Both the position numbers and the translations under genes were made by a program. A DNA stretch of 64,000 bases. It comes from Allacma fusca (lineage: Eukaryota > Arthropoda > Collembola > Symphypleona > Sminthuridae). The notes below the pieces were generated by a model. It was not told where the DNA came from and made no database searches. It saw only the letters and a program-made list of their open reading frames with translations. The DNA is taken from positions 34,272,250 to 34,336,249 of the forward strand of contig OX359249.1 of NCBI GenBank assembly GCA_947179485.1, given 5' to 3'. Shown here piece after piece: positions 47,760 through 60,990 of the stretch. Positions within the stretch are counted from its first letter, which is position 1; every line of letters starts with the position of its first letter.

Positions 47760-50700
47760 ACTATCAAAATATTATTTCTCGCTACAGTAGTCTTTTCATA
47801 AAAAAATATACCAATATATAGAAATCACAACACACACACACAACACCCTCCATGCAACAGGAGTCACGGTAAATATTTAAAACCTCCATCCTAATCCCTA
47901 TCAAGGTTCATCACATTATCATATTATTACACGTTTATCATATATACGTAAAAATACATAAAATACTATATTACTGTTATTTCCACAATGTCCACCCCTA
48001 TCGATATCCAAATAGCAGTTACTTAATTACGAAATAAATAATATCTCACCACTTGATTTATTTCCAGAGCTGATGTTCCCCAACGTTTCCTGGCGGATGT
48101 CCTTTAGTAAATACTTTTAAGTACTTAGTCACTTTATAATTATTTTCAAAAAATTGACTCACTGTCAAACTTTAGTTAAATTGAGGATTATTGTAATAAA
48201 CAACTTGCATTAATGGATGCGCTGAGCCGAATGTCAATTTTAAATAAGGACTTTACTTTGATTTCTCCCTCTTGATTTGCAAGGAAATAACTGGTCCTCA
48301 GACATGGGTTAATTAAATGTGAGTAAATTCATATTACGGCGGAATGATCAGATCAGATCACCTCCTCCTCCTATACATGCTATAACTATACTCATATATA
48401 AGGACGGGCAGGATTTTGTTCACGAAGTAAGTCCATACAAGGGATATGTACATGTAAGGGCTCTTAAGAGAAGAGTAGCATGGAAGAACCTATACTTCGT
48501 TTCAGAAGTAATTGCTTATGCTGTGCTGGAGGATGGAATGGAAACGGAAACTGTTCCGCTACCAATGCCAAACCTGATACCATTTATTAGGGAGTATCCT
48601 AAATATGTATATACATATGTACGTCCAATGTAATTGCATTGAGTGCGTGCATCCAATGCGTGTGCGTAAGCATCTCCAGTTTTTTAAAGTTCCAGTTTCC
48701 AGTTGGTGCTGCTGCCTACTGCCCGCATTGTAGGCGTTGTGCGTGCCGCATCATATTGGAAAATCCAGTACGAGACCCAAAATATATGCGTAAATATTTA
48801 TAGAAGAAATCATGAGGGATTTTTTACCTTCGAATAGCCCAGATAGAGTTCAATAGAGTACGTATGTACATGTCTAAAGTAAAGGCAAAAATACAAATAA
48901 ATGAAGGATCACAAATCACAGGGCCTTGTTAATGGGAAGAGAGTCATCTGTGCGTTGGAGTTGTTTGTATGCGTGTGTGATTAAAATATCGAGTCCCATT
49001 TTTTTAGTATTGATGAATGATATGTAATCATGTTCGTAGATATAGGTACTCAAATACTTTTATTCTGTAATAATAAAAAACCATCAAGCTGCTGTAGTCA
49101 CAGGTTGAAGTTGTGTATATGTACGAGCCGTCATGTAAATTAACGTCAGTAGGGTGAGACTACTGGGCTGGAAACTTGTATTGTCACAAAACCTTTGCCC
49201 TGATGTTGGGTAGGCATGGAAGGACTAATTAATTGCTTGTTACATGAGTGTATCTTCCTTTTTTTGTAATTTTTTTTGCCATGGGAAATGTAGCCTCCTA
49301 TACCTTGTAGACTATATGTTTTTCAATGTGTGGGATGGGGGCTGATTGAGAGGAGACTATGGGGATTATTGCTATTGCTATCTGAGACTTGATTGGATCA
49401 GTGATACTGCGATATATTCATACACAATTTTATCTTCGGAGATCATTAATTCGAACAGGGGGTTGAGTTCAATGAAAGTCTCTGTTTTTGAATTGGAACT
49501 GGGCAATCGGAAGGTATAGTGATGAGTAGGGAAGATCCAGGACGGGAGGGACGGGAGGGATACATGTAGTTTATATTGTGAGATTTTAAAATCCTCAATG
49601 ACGAGATGCATAAATAAAACTAGTTATTAAGTCATAAAGGAGAGTTTTAATGATTCACTAAAAATTTACAAGTGGCTGATATGATTTATATGTAGTACTT
49701 ATACTGTGGTATGACTTTCTCCGTAGTTAATATTAGTAAGAGTCACAACTCCCACGACATGGTACAAGAAGCTTAATGTTCAACCCCTGAGAAAGTATCC
49801 TCTTGAAAAAGTGTATGTTTTGGGCAATTTAGAATGTACATATGTACCTTCCGGGGGTTCACGCACATTTTAATTAGTGGTCCTGAAACCTCACTCTACA
49901 CGCGTTTTTAAAGCCTCCACTCCAGGTGACATATGCACTTATACATGAAATTACTCAATACATATGATTTACAAAAGCATACCTTCTGGGAAGAGCCATC
50001 GGCTGCTTTCACTATGTCCTAGGCTTACATGGCTTAGTTATGACAGTACGATACTAAATTGTTGTGACAAAGGGCATACAAGATGAATGGGGAGTTTAGA
50101 CTGAGAGATTAGGATCGTGATTATGAACAAATTTTGTCTCTATGAACTCATCGGGAGGGAAACTGGATGCGGAAAAATGACTCATCATATCACACACGTG
50201 TTAAGACAGTCACTTTCACCGATACTCGTTTCACTTCCAAATGACTGGCAATGAGAATTCTCAGAATAGTGCTTGTCCAGCGACATTCTTTCACTCACCA
50301 CTGACTGGCCTGCTTGCTAACCACAGTACGTCTATCAAATGTCGTGAGTCCTGAGCATTTATGTCATTTATGCTTCAACAAGTACCTTGATTGTGTTTTA
50401 TCAAAGAAACTTTGTTGTCAAACAAGTACTACTTGTAGGATCATTTAAATAATTACGGCAATGAAGAGTTGTTCTAGAGTAGTAAAGTGGTAAATACTGC
50501 CAGTTAGCGAACCGTCAAATGAAATGCATGCATTCACCCGAACTCTACTTGACTTGGACATACTGGCTTGTTTTTACGTACGGCACATAACAAACGTAAA
50601 ACCATGGTGGAACAAAACCCTGTGCTGCATGCCGTGGCGTAATCCGACTATTCCACTGGCTCCTGTCAGGGAAAAGGTATTACTGGAGTTAATACCTACA
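47760..50700. other. intergenic DNA, no clear gene
   Basis: The 104-codon frame at 48319-48633 (+) has no ATG at its start and no recognisable similarity, so I do not call it. The 49378-49611 and 50524-50745 frames are likewise unsupported. Confidence 0.4.
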
Positions 50701-50721
50701 TGTAATCGAATCATGATGACA

Positions 50722-53545
50722 TCACGTACTCATGAAAACCACTGAAGATGAAGCCGATAACTTTCGACGCCTGTTTGCTTTCACAACTCTTCTCAATATG
50801 ATCCCTGAATTGTCCCATGTTAAATTACGAGCATGTTTCGGCCTCTTTGTGGAATTGGATACCCTTCGACTAATTCGACGGTTTAAAGAATAGGGTTTAC
50901 AACGGGATTCTATTCTGATTTCTTGACACTGCTTGCACTGAACTTCGCAACACCACTGAAAACGACATTCACACCGGTATGAGACGGATAATGGTTTGGA
51001 ATTCCATCCACGGCCACAGCAAAGAATATCACATGAATCTTCCCCTTCAGATGTTGCATTGCATAAACGGTTTTCAGTACCGGTAAGACCTATCAGCACA
51101 AAGTATTCAAAATCAGAATAATTAATAATTGTCATGTTCATAGTAGTTCATAAAAAATGACTGTCATCCGGCCAAAGAATGATACACAATGTGTCCCATT
51201 ATTTGTAAATCCTTTTTAGAGATTTCACGAAACTTTTTTAAAAATAGATTACCGGAAAACATTGAAGTACAATAATAAACTAAATCATACCTCTGGATCG
51301 ATTTAGGTAGCAAAAATCTGGGGATTCCTCAAAATAGATCAAATTTGATTTGTTCGGTTTCTTTTGAAGTTTATCAACGGGAATCAGCCGACCAGCTGGA
51401 TCGATAGTGATTCTAATCGCCCCATCATATCCTGCTTTCAAAGAGTCTCCAATAGATCTCATACTGGGTAATGTCCTCCAACAGGTCTGCATTGTACAGG
51501 AGCCACTCAAGCCGTGGCATTTGCAGAGAGTTGGTGCCTGCTTTTCAAAAGCCTAAACTTGCACAACAAATCAAAAAGAATCAAAAACTACATTTTGATT
51601 CCTTTGAATGACATTTTAATAAACTTGTATGTACGCTGGCAAACAACAATGCGGTATTAAAATCTTTTTATGCTTGCAATTGTATGTAAGTATGTAACAT
51701 GTAAAGCATTTTGCCAAATCTGACTTCAACATTTCCATTCACAATACATCAAAGGGTTCCTCATTACAGAATACGGCCCAACAAAAAACACTGGATTTTT
51801 TAACAGAACTTTACTTCCTTGAAACTTGAAAACTAAATTTATATGGCAATTGTATTCCGAGGGCTATATTTTAACACTATGGACACTAAATCCTCATAAA
51901 ATTTTGTCATAAAAATATATCATCTAACTCTTCAAGATTGAAAAAAAATATACAATAATTGTCTCCCTTGCTCAAAACGATCAACCATTTCAAATTTCTC
52001 CAAAATTGATTTTGGGTTCGAAGTGTAAAATACAGACATGCTTTCATTTCCAGGATTACATTTCCTATTTGAATTATTTTAGATTCCCGTCTAATCGTAA
52101 GATAAACAAATAAGAATATACAGTTACACACCAGCTTGTTGTTTCTGCTCATTGAAGCATATTTTGCAGAAACGTGCTAACTAATGCTAGAATGCATAGC
52201 AAAATGTTTTTCGAAATTCACACACAATTATGAAGGGTGTATTGTAAAGTGAGTAACGCTCATACTTACTTGCATATAAATTTTTAGTTTTAATTATTTG
52301 AAAAAAGTTAAAATATTTTATGATTTAAAAAAGGTTTTTATATGTCGAGAAAACCATGGGCTATTGGTATTATTACTTAAGAAAATAGGGAATCAGTAAG
52401 TACACTTCTAAACTTACTTTTCTTCCGGCACGATTATTGTGTAAAGTAGCTTTTGTCTTTGCATCATGAATGTTACTTTCTCCAGCATCAATAAACCGAC
52501 GGACGAACTTTAAGCTAAAAATCACATTCTGTTCACAGCCTTTCCATTTAAACTTGGACGATTCCGTCGTTGTGTTAGATTTCTGTAAGTTATATTCATC
52601 CAATCAGTAAACCCTCACGTTAATCATAACTTGCATAGATTGATTGACTTGAAACAAAATTCATTGTTGTCTCTTCTTCTGCTGAAATGCTAATTGGAGA
52701 AGCATTAATTGATGAAACAAAAATATAAATAGTATCTTTAAAAAAATAATTTGACAATAAAATAAGTAACAAATTACTTCCTATTGAGATTTAAGACATT
52801 TGAACCTAATATTTGTGATTTCATCATCCCCCAAAATTTAGTATAACAAATAGAGTATCCGCAACTTTAAATTGAAATTGGAAGTTACCGTAGATTCTAG
52901 AGAACACCCACAAGATAATTTTCCGGACGAACAGTCCTTAGCGACGGAACTTATTGCACTTGCTGTAATGATTGCATGGATAAAAGACAATTCCCGCGTT
53001 CCCCCTAGAAACCGTGTCAAATAAATTATTACTACAGCAATTCAATCAAAACGTGCTTTCTAAAGGGATACTTTTGCTGAGAAAGAAATTTTATTGTAAC
53101 CTCGGACAAGATATTTCCCAAACACTGAAGGATCACGTTCGATTGTGGAACAATTCCATTTATTTGAACGAAACTGATATTGACACTCAGTAATAGCACT
53201 TCTAACTCCTTCAACAATGCTGTCAATAATTTCTGAATTTCTCTGACATATTTGCCGTTGCTTCCTAGAACCTTTCGGAATAAGTTCACATAAAATCCGA
53301 GGGTTTGAATCAACCTCCTTCTCAAATTGGCTCAAATACCTGTGGAAAGAGGTGAAAGAAATTAAAGATAGACAGACACACAGGTGAAAGTTGAATTGTA
53401 AAGACGATGTTGCTCGATGAAATGAAAGTTGCTTGAACTTTCGTATTTAAATAACGAGAACAACTCACCACCAATTAGAGTCAACCATCTGAAAAACTTC
53501 CGTTGAGACAATAAGAATACGAAGAAAGATATAATTAAGATACAT
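50722..53545 (-). CDS. Wnt2: Wnt family ligand, Wnt2 subfamily, with long basic C-terminal tail
   Basis: Six minus-strand exons (53469-53545, 53101-53339, 52889-53004, 52418-52582, 51291-51552, 50722-51089) join with phases 2, 1, 0, 0, 1, giving 408 residues. A signal peptide begins MYLNYIFLRILIVS. It is followed by SNWWYLSQ, like the SSWWYM start of mature vertebrate WNT2. Then come CELIPKGSRKQRQICQR, ECQYQFRSNKWNCS, FGKYLVRGGTREL, HNNRAGRK and CKCHGLSGSC, whose serine is the Porcupine acylation site. YFEESPDFC and the Cys-rich end CCGRGWN...FQWCCEVQCKQC are intact. The last conserved Cys is followed by 56 extra residues rich in Arg/Lys. Neighbouring ST7 supports Wnt2. Confidence 0.88.
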
Positions 53546-53549
53546 AATC

Positions 53550-54930
53550 ACAACATGGGATTTAAAAGGTGTCACAAAATAGTACCGTCTGACTAGACGG
53601 GTAAAGGAAATTTCGCCGGGCTTTTGTGCTAACTCAATAACCAGGTTGCGATTCTTAGTCAAACTAAATACGTAGTGCCTCCGAGAGTGGTGCAAGGTGG
53701 GTTGAAAACATCTTTGTCTATCTACTATTGTTACGTTTTGAAAATGTTTCGCCAACGCTAAATGGAGGCCATAATGTTTGTCATGAACATTTCTCCGACA
53801 CTCAGTGTTGGGGGAATTTGCCAGAGCGTGAGGGTTTGTCTCCTGTCTATTCGGCGGGGCTTCAGGAGATACGCCCAAATTTACTGGATCACCGAACACG
53901 GACTTCTGTCCAATATGATATGTAAGGTTACCTCTCTGTTTTCTGTCCTACAATGAACCGACGGTCCTCCTTCCTTCACGATTACATCTCACCATCCTCT
54001 ATCAGCTTTTATGAGTTTTCGACTCTTTGATCTCATCTCAACTATACACTAATCGTTTTCATTATTCCTTACATTGTAGTACCCTGTAAAGTTCGCTTTC
54101 TAGTCACAATCAAGCCGACATTCCACGAAGTAATAATATCAAAGTTTCCAACCCTGTCTTTGCGTGCTCTCTTGAAGCGACTATCATCATGATACTGGAA
54201 ACCACTATAGATTCTCAACAACTGACACTCCAAAACAGCTTCGAGACCCTTATGAAACTTTTACCAAGTCACATCTTGTGAACTGCCTCTCCAGTACTTG
54301 ACCATTTCAGTTTCTATCTATAGACAAACCTTTACTTACATATAACTGCAATACCATACGAAGTCTTCATTACTCCTTACGATCTAATGCCTCCACTAAT
54401 GAATTGTTCCTTTATTGCATTTTCTCTAAAATTACGATAATAAAATCATCAGTGGCATATTTTCATAAGTAGGCACAACACAACATCGTATATTTGTATG
54501 ACCACAGGCTCCAACAGTTTTATACGTCGCTACAATAAACAAAGCGTGAAGATACGCACATACACATACATAATAAATGTACCAATATATACATACACAT
54601 GTATTGATGTATACATTCACGGATATTACGGATTCACATAATAACTTGCGCGTGCATGTTTTCTCCTTTTAACCAAACAAAAATATTTTAGTGAAAAGTT
54701 ATGCAAATACATCCCTGATGCCCAATTGACTGTTCAGCTTTCACCGACTGCTATTTAATATCGGAAACCTACAATAAAGAATATAAAATTCTCCACAATT
54801 ATCAAAAAAATGTATTTAATATATTTAGTTCAGCTGTGAACCCGGGCACGGGCTGTTTCAACACTGTATTTTACTCTACGTCAGAACTATAGCCTGTCGC
54901 ACAAGCACATGACAAATAGTTTATAGAATA
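53550..54930. other. Wnt2 upstream region, no other gene seen
   Basis: Probable 5'UTR and promoter of Wnt2 in the first part. I did not identify a core promoter. Overlapping short plus-strand frames near 53728-53956 are not supported. Confidence 0.4.
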
Positions 54931-54948
54931 CTCTCTCTCTCTCTCTCT
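54931..54948. repeat. (CT)9 microsatellite
   Basis: Nine perfect CT units. Confidence 0.95.
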
Positions 54949-55196
54949 ATCAATAGTAAACCTTTCAATCACTGCTAAGAGACACAAAATCACCCGTATG
55001 TAAATACAGCTTCGTGCGACTACGACGCTGACTTTTGGCTACTTTAATTTTCCTTACGTCATCTCTTCGAGTATTACAATTTTGCAGCGTTCCGAAATAA
55101 ATAGAGTAAAGAGGTTGTAAGTGCTAAAATGGTTAAAATTAGACTATTACAAATAAACATCTGGACCCTGCCGTTTTTGCGACAGTTCCGCTACTT

Positions 55197-55260
55197 ATGG
55201 ATCGGGGCAAAGAGATATTTCCAGTCATTTTAAGCCTCTCTCTTTGTTATTTGCAGGTAA
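55197..55260 (+). other. candidate signal-peptide exon or recursive splice site
   Basis: ATG at 55197 opens MDRGKEIFPVILSLSLCYLQ, which looks like a signal peptide, and then meets GTAAGT at 55257. The same point is also a good acceptor: a pyrimidine-rich CTCTCTCTTTGTTATTTGCAG abuts GTAAGTATT, the form of a recursive splice site. No phase-compatible next exon could be proved. Confidence 0.25.
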
Positions 55261-58200
55261 GTATTTCTTCCAAATATGAAACTTTCAAACTCTCATGACT
55301 GATGATGACACTGAGAATAAGGATAGTGCTTTATATCGTACCTATTGTAATAAATATCCCCACAAATATTGTAATGTAGTTTCAAGATTACTCCTCCAAG
55401 CTGATTGGTAATACCCCAAGTAGATCAACATCATTCGGGGGTGCAATAATAAGTATTAGTACCGCATTATCTGATTTTGTGAGGTAATATAGGAGGATAA
55501 CAATAACAGAAGCGCGACGAATTTTGAAAGTCTTCTTGGATTACAGATTTAAGTATCTAAGCCGTTTGACAACTGTAACTGTGTATACGAAGGATTATGT
55601 GCTCATAATTGTAAACATCTATCCATGCACTGTGGAATCACTCATGCTTTTCTTGGTTTCCTGCAAATATATAATTATACATATGCACATACACGATTTC
55701 GTTCCATGGTGGGGTGTGGGGTGAAAACCCTAAAGTAAAACTTCATAAAACTCTAGGCGAAACTAAATATTTGAACACTATTTTCTCATTACTGCACACT
55801 GCCAGGAGTCTAATTAAGGATTCCTTCCTGCTTCATTGCTGGGACAAAGTCCCGCCTCCATATGACTGATGAGCTTGAAATCAAGAGTATGAGCTATTTT
55901 CAGAAGGTCACAGATTAAAACCTTTTAAATGAATTTATTACTCAGGACTTTAGCAAAAATAACATTGAAATGGTGACAAAATAGTGTATTATTTGTCAAC
56001 ATGATAACATTTTTTAGTTAACTAAAATTATCAACCTTGACTTACTTTACTGTTATAGCAATACACCGTCCTTACTACCAAAAGTCTATACAGTAAACGT
56101 TTTGCTCAAAAGACAAGGTATATGGTCTACATTAAACTTTTAGTTTAGTTATACAATACTATAATGGATGTTAACATTTTATAAGTTTATTACATGACGA
56201 ATAGATCCTTAAATATTCATATAGGTAAATATAAGTACGTTAACAACACTTACGCATCTGATATTTTGATTGTGTAGGAACAAAAAAAACTCCTTTGCAG
56301 CTTCCTGTTCTCAGAGTCTTTTGTCATATTCACAAAGGTCTACAGTGACAACAGCAAACATCAATTAGCGATAAAGTATATATATAAAAAAGACAATTTC
56401 AATTAAGTTCAGAGCACTGGTAGCTGACGACACCTTTTACATACACATCAATGTCACAATCTTTTACTGAACACTACATGATGTAGAACATATTTCCACA
56501 TCACCTTCACAAAAGATCTCACGAAGTATCCTCCTAAAACCACGTAGCTTAACCCTAAAAAATTTGAGGTGCTTCCTCATGTTACGTACATCTATTTCTT
56601 CCCTTTTAGTACTCATCTTTCTCCATTTCATATTAGCAGGTTCTGTAAAAATAATTCGTTGCTAATTCACAAACTACTTGGAGAATCTGTCCACCTACAT
56701 GTACAATCAAGGGGAGAGCATTCAGGGCATATACATATTATCATAACCAAAACAATCTACTTTACCTCTGTATTTAACGTCCATGCATCATAATAAATTA
56801 TTATGTATTTGCAATTATTATTGTATCCATGAACCAAGTTTTGCTTTTACAGTGCATTTTTGTGCTTTGTTAAATGTCAAAGTATAAACAGGAAACTTGA
56901 CTTGTGTATCTCAAAATACTTGCGATTTTTTCTGATCAGTTTTTTCCCTCACAGTGAATCACAAAAAAGAAGTCTTTTGCATCGCAAGGGCAGAATTCCG
57001 TTTTAACTTGAAAAACCGGCTACCAGCGTTGACGTTAATGGTAAGTAATAAATATTTTTATCCCGGTATATCATCTGAATGTACATATAATGCGACATAA
57101 GTTGTACAATCCGTGCTTTATGCAGTAATATTTTTCTTTAATTTCATTTATAATGATAAATCTCTCAGCGCGAGAAAATCTCATGCATTTGATCATAATT
57201 CCCCAGTTAACCGTATAAATCACGTAGTTACATTGTAACAGACTGAATAATCACTTTTGGTTAAAGTCATAATCATTACAACATACACTGGTTCAATCAT
57301 AAATACGTAATTACCTACGTATACATAGTCCGCACAAATTAGTTCATAAGACAAAAACTACTGCGACAGGTTTAAATTCAGCGTTTTCTAAAACAAGTTC
57401 ATGCAGATGTAGGTCCTGGTCATAATGCACAAGTTGTTAAATACTAAACATTTAATATAGCCGTCTCTTCGTTCTACAAGTGAGATTAAGAATACAGACG
57501 ACTCTTATCAACGAGAAAGTAATGATCACTGCCGTCCGGTAACTTTTATTGTTGAGGTCGGAGGTAGACAGAAACTCTTAAATTAATAGTAGTAATAATA
57601 TTTCAGCAACATGCAAAAATCATATAATCTTCACACCAAAAGTCACCGACATGGAGGTTTGCGCGAAGGTCTTTAAAATGCGGTACAATATAATAGCTAT
57701 GGTTGGCCATGTCCAAAGGAAACAATCAGGTGTCGTTACAAATGTACGTGTGTGTGTGAGTAGAAACATAAGCCACCAAAGCTTAGGAGGTATGCATAAT
57801 ATGCGTTCATAATTGCTAAGTGAGTATTATAAACAGAACTTGAGTGAAGACTGCAGATTCTCAGTTTCAATATCATCAATAAAATTGTTACATCCATTCC
57901 AAATCTATCCTTTGTTTAGGAAACTACCACAGTAAACAATATTGTAGCGTAAAGAGTAACTTGTAGTTTTACGTAGGTAATTTTGGCTTTCAGACAGTCA
58001 AAATAAACATTTTGCACTATAATACTTAATTCCTCATTACTAATAGCTGAGAGAGTGTTGATTCTATGCAAATTAGACATCAACTGCGACCCAGAAGACA
58101 ATGTACACCACATGGCGAATGAAGTCTACCCAGTCATCATTTTTCGCTCCCAAATCATTCGAGCGATCTCGCAAGACGTGTTATCATAAAAAGAAAAGCA

Positions 58201-60990
58201 CTTTCTACTAGCCGATGACAAATGAGCAACAAACATTGGCATTGGCACACAAGTACACCTCAAAGATATAAATTACTAACTGCAAAGTTTCAACAGAAGT
58301 AAATGCTCTTCCTAAACAACATTTACAAAAACAAACCGTAAATAAGTTCTTAGATGTAAGAGACTTTATTATCTTACTTCAAAAGGGAAAAATTACATGG
58401 ACACATTTATAAACGTCTGACATAGTTTCGAGACATTTATCCCTAAAATGTTAACTCCACGACCTACATAAGCAAACAATGTTAATAATTTGGTATGACT
58501 AGTGACTAGTCTGTTGAGTTTATGGTAGCGAAGTATTAAAAACCCGTCGCAGGGTGCTATGACAACTTTTTAACCTCCAGATTCAGCACATAGAGCAACT
58601 GAACCTTACCTGAACCGACTGATACAATTATTCCAAATGAAAAAACTAAAATTATTAATCCAAAAATGTCACAAATGAGACATTTTACTTTGTCCAAGTC
58701 ATTGCATGCCCCACGGCAGCAACTAATCACATACATGATTCCAGCTTATTTCTCTATCGACATTAAAAGAATTTTGTAGATTAAGTACATTGTCATGAGA
58801 GCCAGGTGACATAACAGCGGCTTTCAGAATACAGAAATGGAATTTTTAATCCTACAGAAATATCCCAACGTTTCAGAGACCAGACTATCTAATAAATACA
58901 ATGTGTAGAACTTTCACTCAAAGTACTTTAATAAATTGGGGCTATCAAGACGCTTCTATATGAAATTATTATTTCAGGTATCAGTTTTGAAGAATTGAAA
59001 TACGTATTTAGTTCTTCAATTATGCCAATTAATAATGTAGGCTTTGATTGGCAACGCTTTTAAAGGATAATTTAAATTAGTAATAAAGTAACCTCTACAA
59101 GCCGTTCATATTTACAGAAAATTTCTGTAGGTGCATTTCTTTGATTTGAGTGAAAAGTGAAGAAAACTGTCCAACTCCTTTAAATAAATGCAACAGAGAA
59201 AGGGAAAATTTGTTGAAGTGAAATTATGCTGCACTGTACGTCTGAAAGTTTGTCTTGCACTGGTGAACACTGAGCTCAAAACGAAACAAGGATGAAATAA
59301 TAATTCTAAATAAATTCAACTATCTAATTTTTCAAATATGAATAAATGTGAAAATCTAGTACATATTGCGATTTTTTCAAACTCCACCGTGATTCTTGTA
59401 TCAGTCTACTTGCAACAGGTACTAATATAGTATTTTTTACAGAAAATTATGAAATCGTACTTACTATAAATTGCTAAAGGGGATACACGCAGGATACGAG
59501 CATACATTTGAAAACAGCCGAAAAATTAAAATCAAGTACATTTTCTTTTTGCAGGGATGTCATTGCCAAGAAATAGCCTGTGATTTTGGAGGTACATAAA
59601 GCCCATTAATAACATGAGCAAGTAATACGGTTGGACAGGCACCAGCGTTTATGTGTACTCTACGGTACCTAAGCGATATTACGAAGTTAAAACTAATAAT
59701 ACATCGAAATAGCAATATGCGAAACAGCCTAACACAGTCAAAATAATATTACTAACTATTATAATGCTACAAAAGAATAATAATAATTACTAAAATTATT
59801 CAGAGAACTAAACCGCCTGATGACGGACACTGACCGTATCCGAAAGCTCGCATATTGTCAATAAATCACTCGCATCATAATCCGAGTTAACCGATTAAAA
59901 TGCTCAGCCATATAAACAATAAACAAGCACCGACTAATTCTGATACGCTACCATTTAAATAAGAATTAAACCTTAACTACTCAGACATTCAATGTTACAA
60001 CCACTTAATTCATTATTCAATATGTACTTGAATATGCACACACGTTGGAAAAATTTCACAGTCAGGAAGGGGAACATGCATTGAAACAAATTAGTACTGA
60101 CTGACTACTGAATGACGTATGCAACTGTCACTAACAAGCCACCCAGCAGAGCCAACTGATGAAGCCATTTATTATTATTACACAGAAACTGAATAACAGC
60201 TTCTAAGAAATATTACGGTATAAAAGGTTTCAATAGTTGATAAATCGCGGTTACTTGCGAGCTATAGAGTCATCGATCTGTTATTCATCTAACTGTTCTA
60301 ATAGTTTTTATACTTTTGTCATGAATCGCAAAACGCAGAGTCTCTTCGTTTCTCTCATACACAGACAATTCAGTTAAACAATATAATTCTACCTAACTAA
60401 ACAACTAATGTACTTGTGGCCAAGATAATTTATACTTATGATTTGTCTCCACAATTCTCTACAAAGCTAAACTTATACAAAAATCAAATAAAAATTATTT
60501 CTACGTAAGAGATCAATTTTCAACTGCAGTTTTTTTGCCTCGACGAAAGCGGTAACGTAACTGGCAAAAACTATACTAACCAATTACACATAGGTATAAT
60601 AACATTGGAGTTTCAACTCTTCCCCAAAAGTTTAAACTTCAAGAGGCAAAAGGAAATTTTATAATCTTAAATGCTAAGAGAATTCTATGTTGACGTCCAC
60701 GATGCCATTTTCTTCGAAAACGTATTTTTGTGCAATCAGAATTATGCAAAATATATCACACTTAAAAACCGAGACCCTAAATAGCTTCATATCTTCTGTC
60801 TGTCTATACTATTAAGAATTAATAGAACAAATAATTAATGAACGATTTTGGGTCAACAGAGGATTTGCTGAAAATCATGTCACACTGCTTACTTGTACAA
60901 GCCAAAAACATGATGACGAATTGTAGCTTAAACAGCATTACGTCATAAGGTGTTAAGTCCAAACTCGCTGAGGTGGTTACACTGTAATAA
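55261..60990. other. spacer between Wnt2 and ST7
   Basis: Mostly AT-rich DNA without recognisable genes. Two exon-like plus-strand islands exist: 56955-57040 (after TCCCTCACAG, before GTAAGTAAT, open in one phase with EVFCIARAEFRFN) and about 59555-59591 (after CTTTTTGCAG, before GTACAT, reading GCHCQEIACDFG). I cannot assign them. Confidence 0.35.

Noticed and set aside
48319-48633. 104-codon plus-strand frame between SMIM15 and Wnt2
   Set aside because: No ATG near its start, no recognisable similarity and no splice context.
52889-53004. Possible Wnt1 or Wnt4 identity of the Wnt gene
   Set aside because: Some blocks resemble several subfamilies, but the SNWWYLSQ start, the IPKGSRKQRQ block and the ST7 neighbour favour Wnt2.
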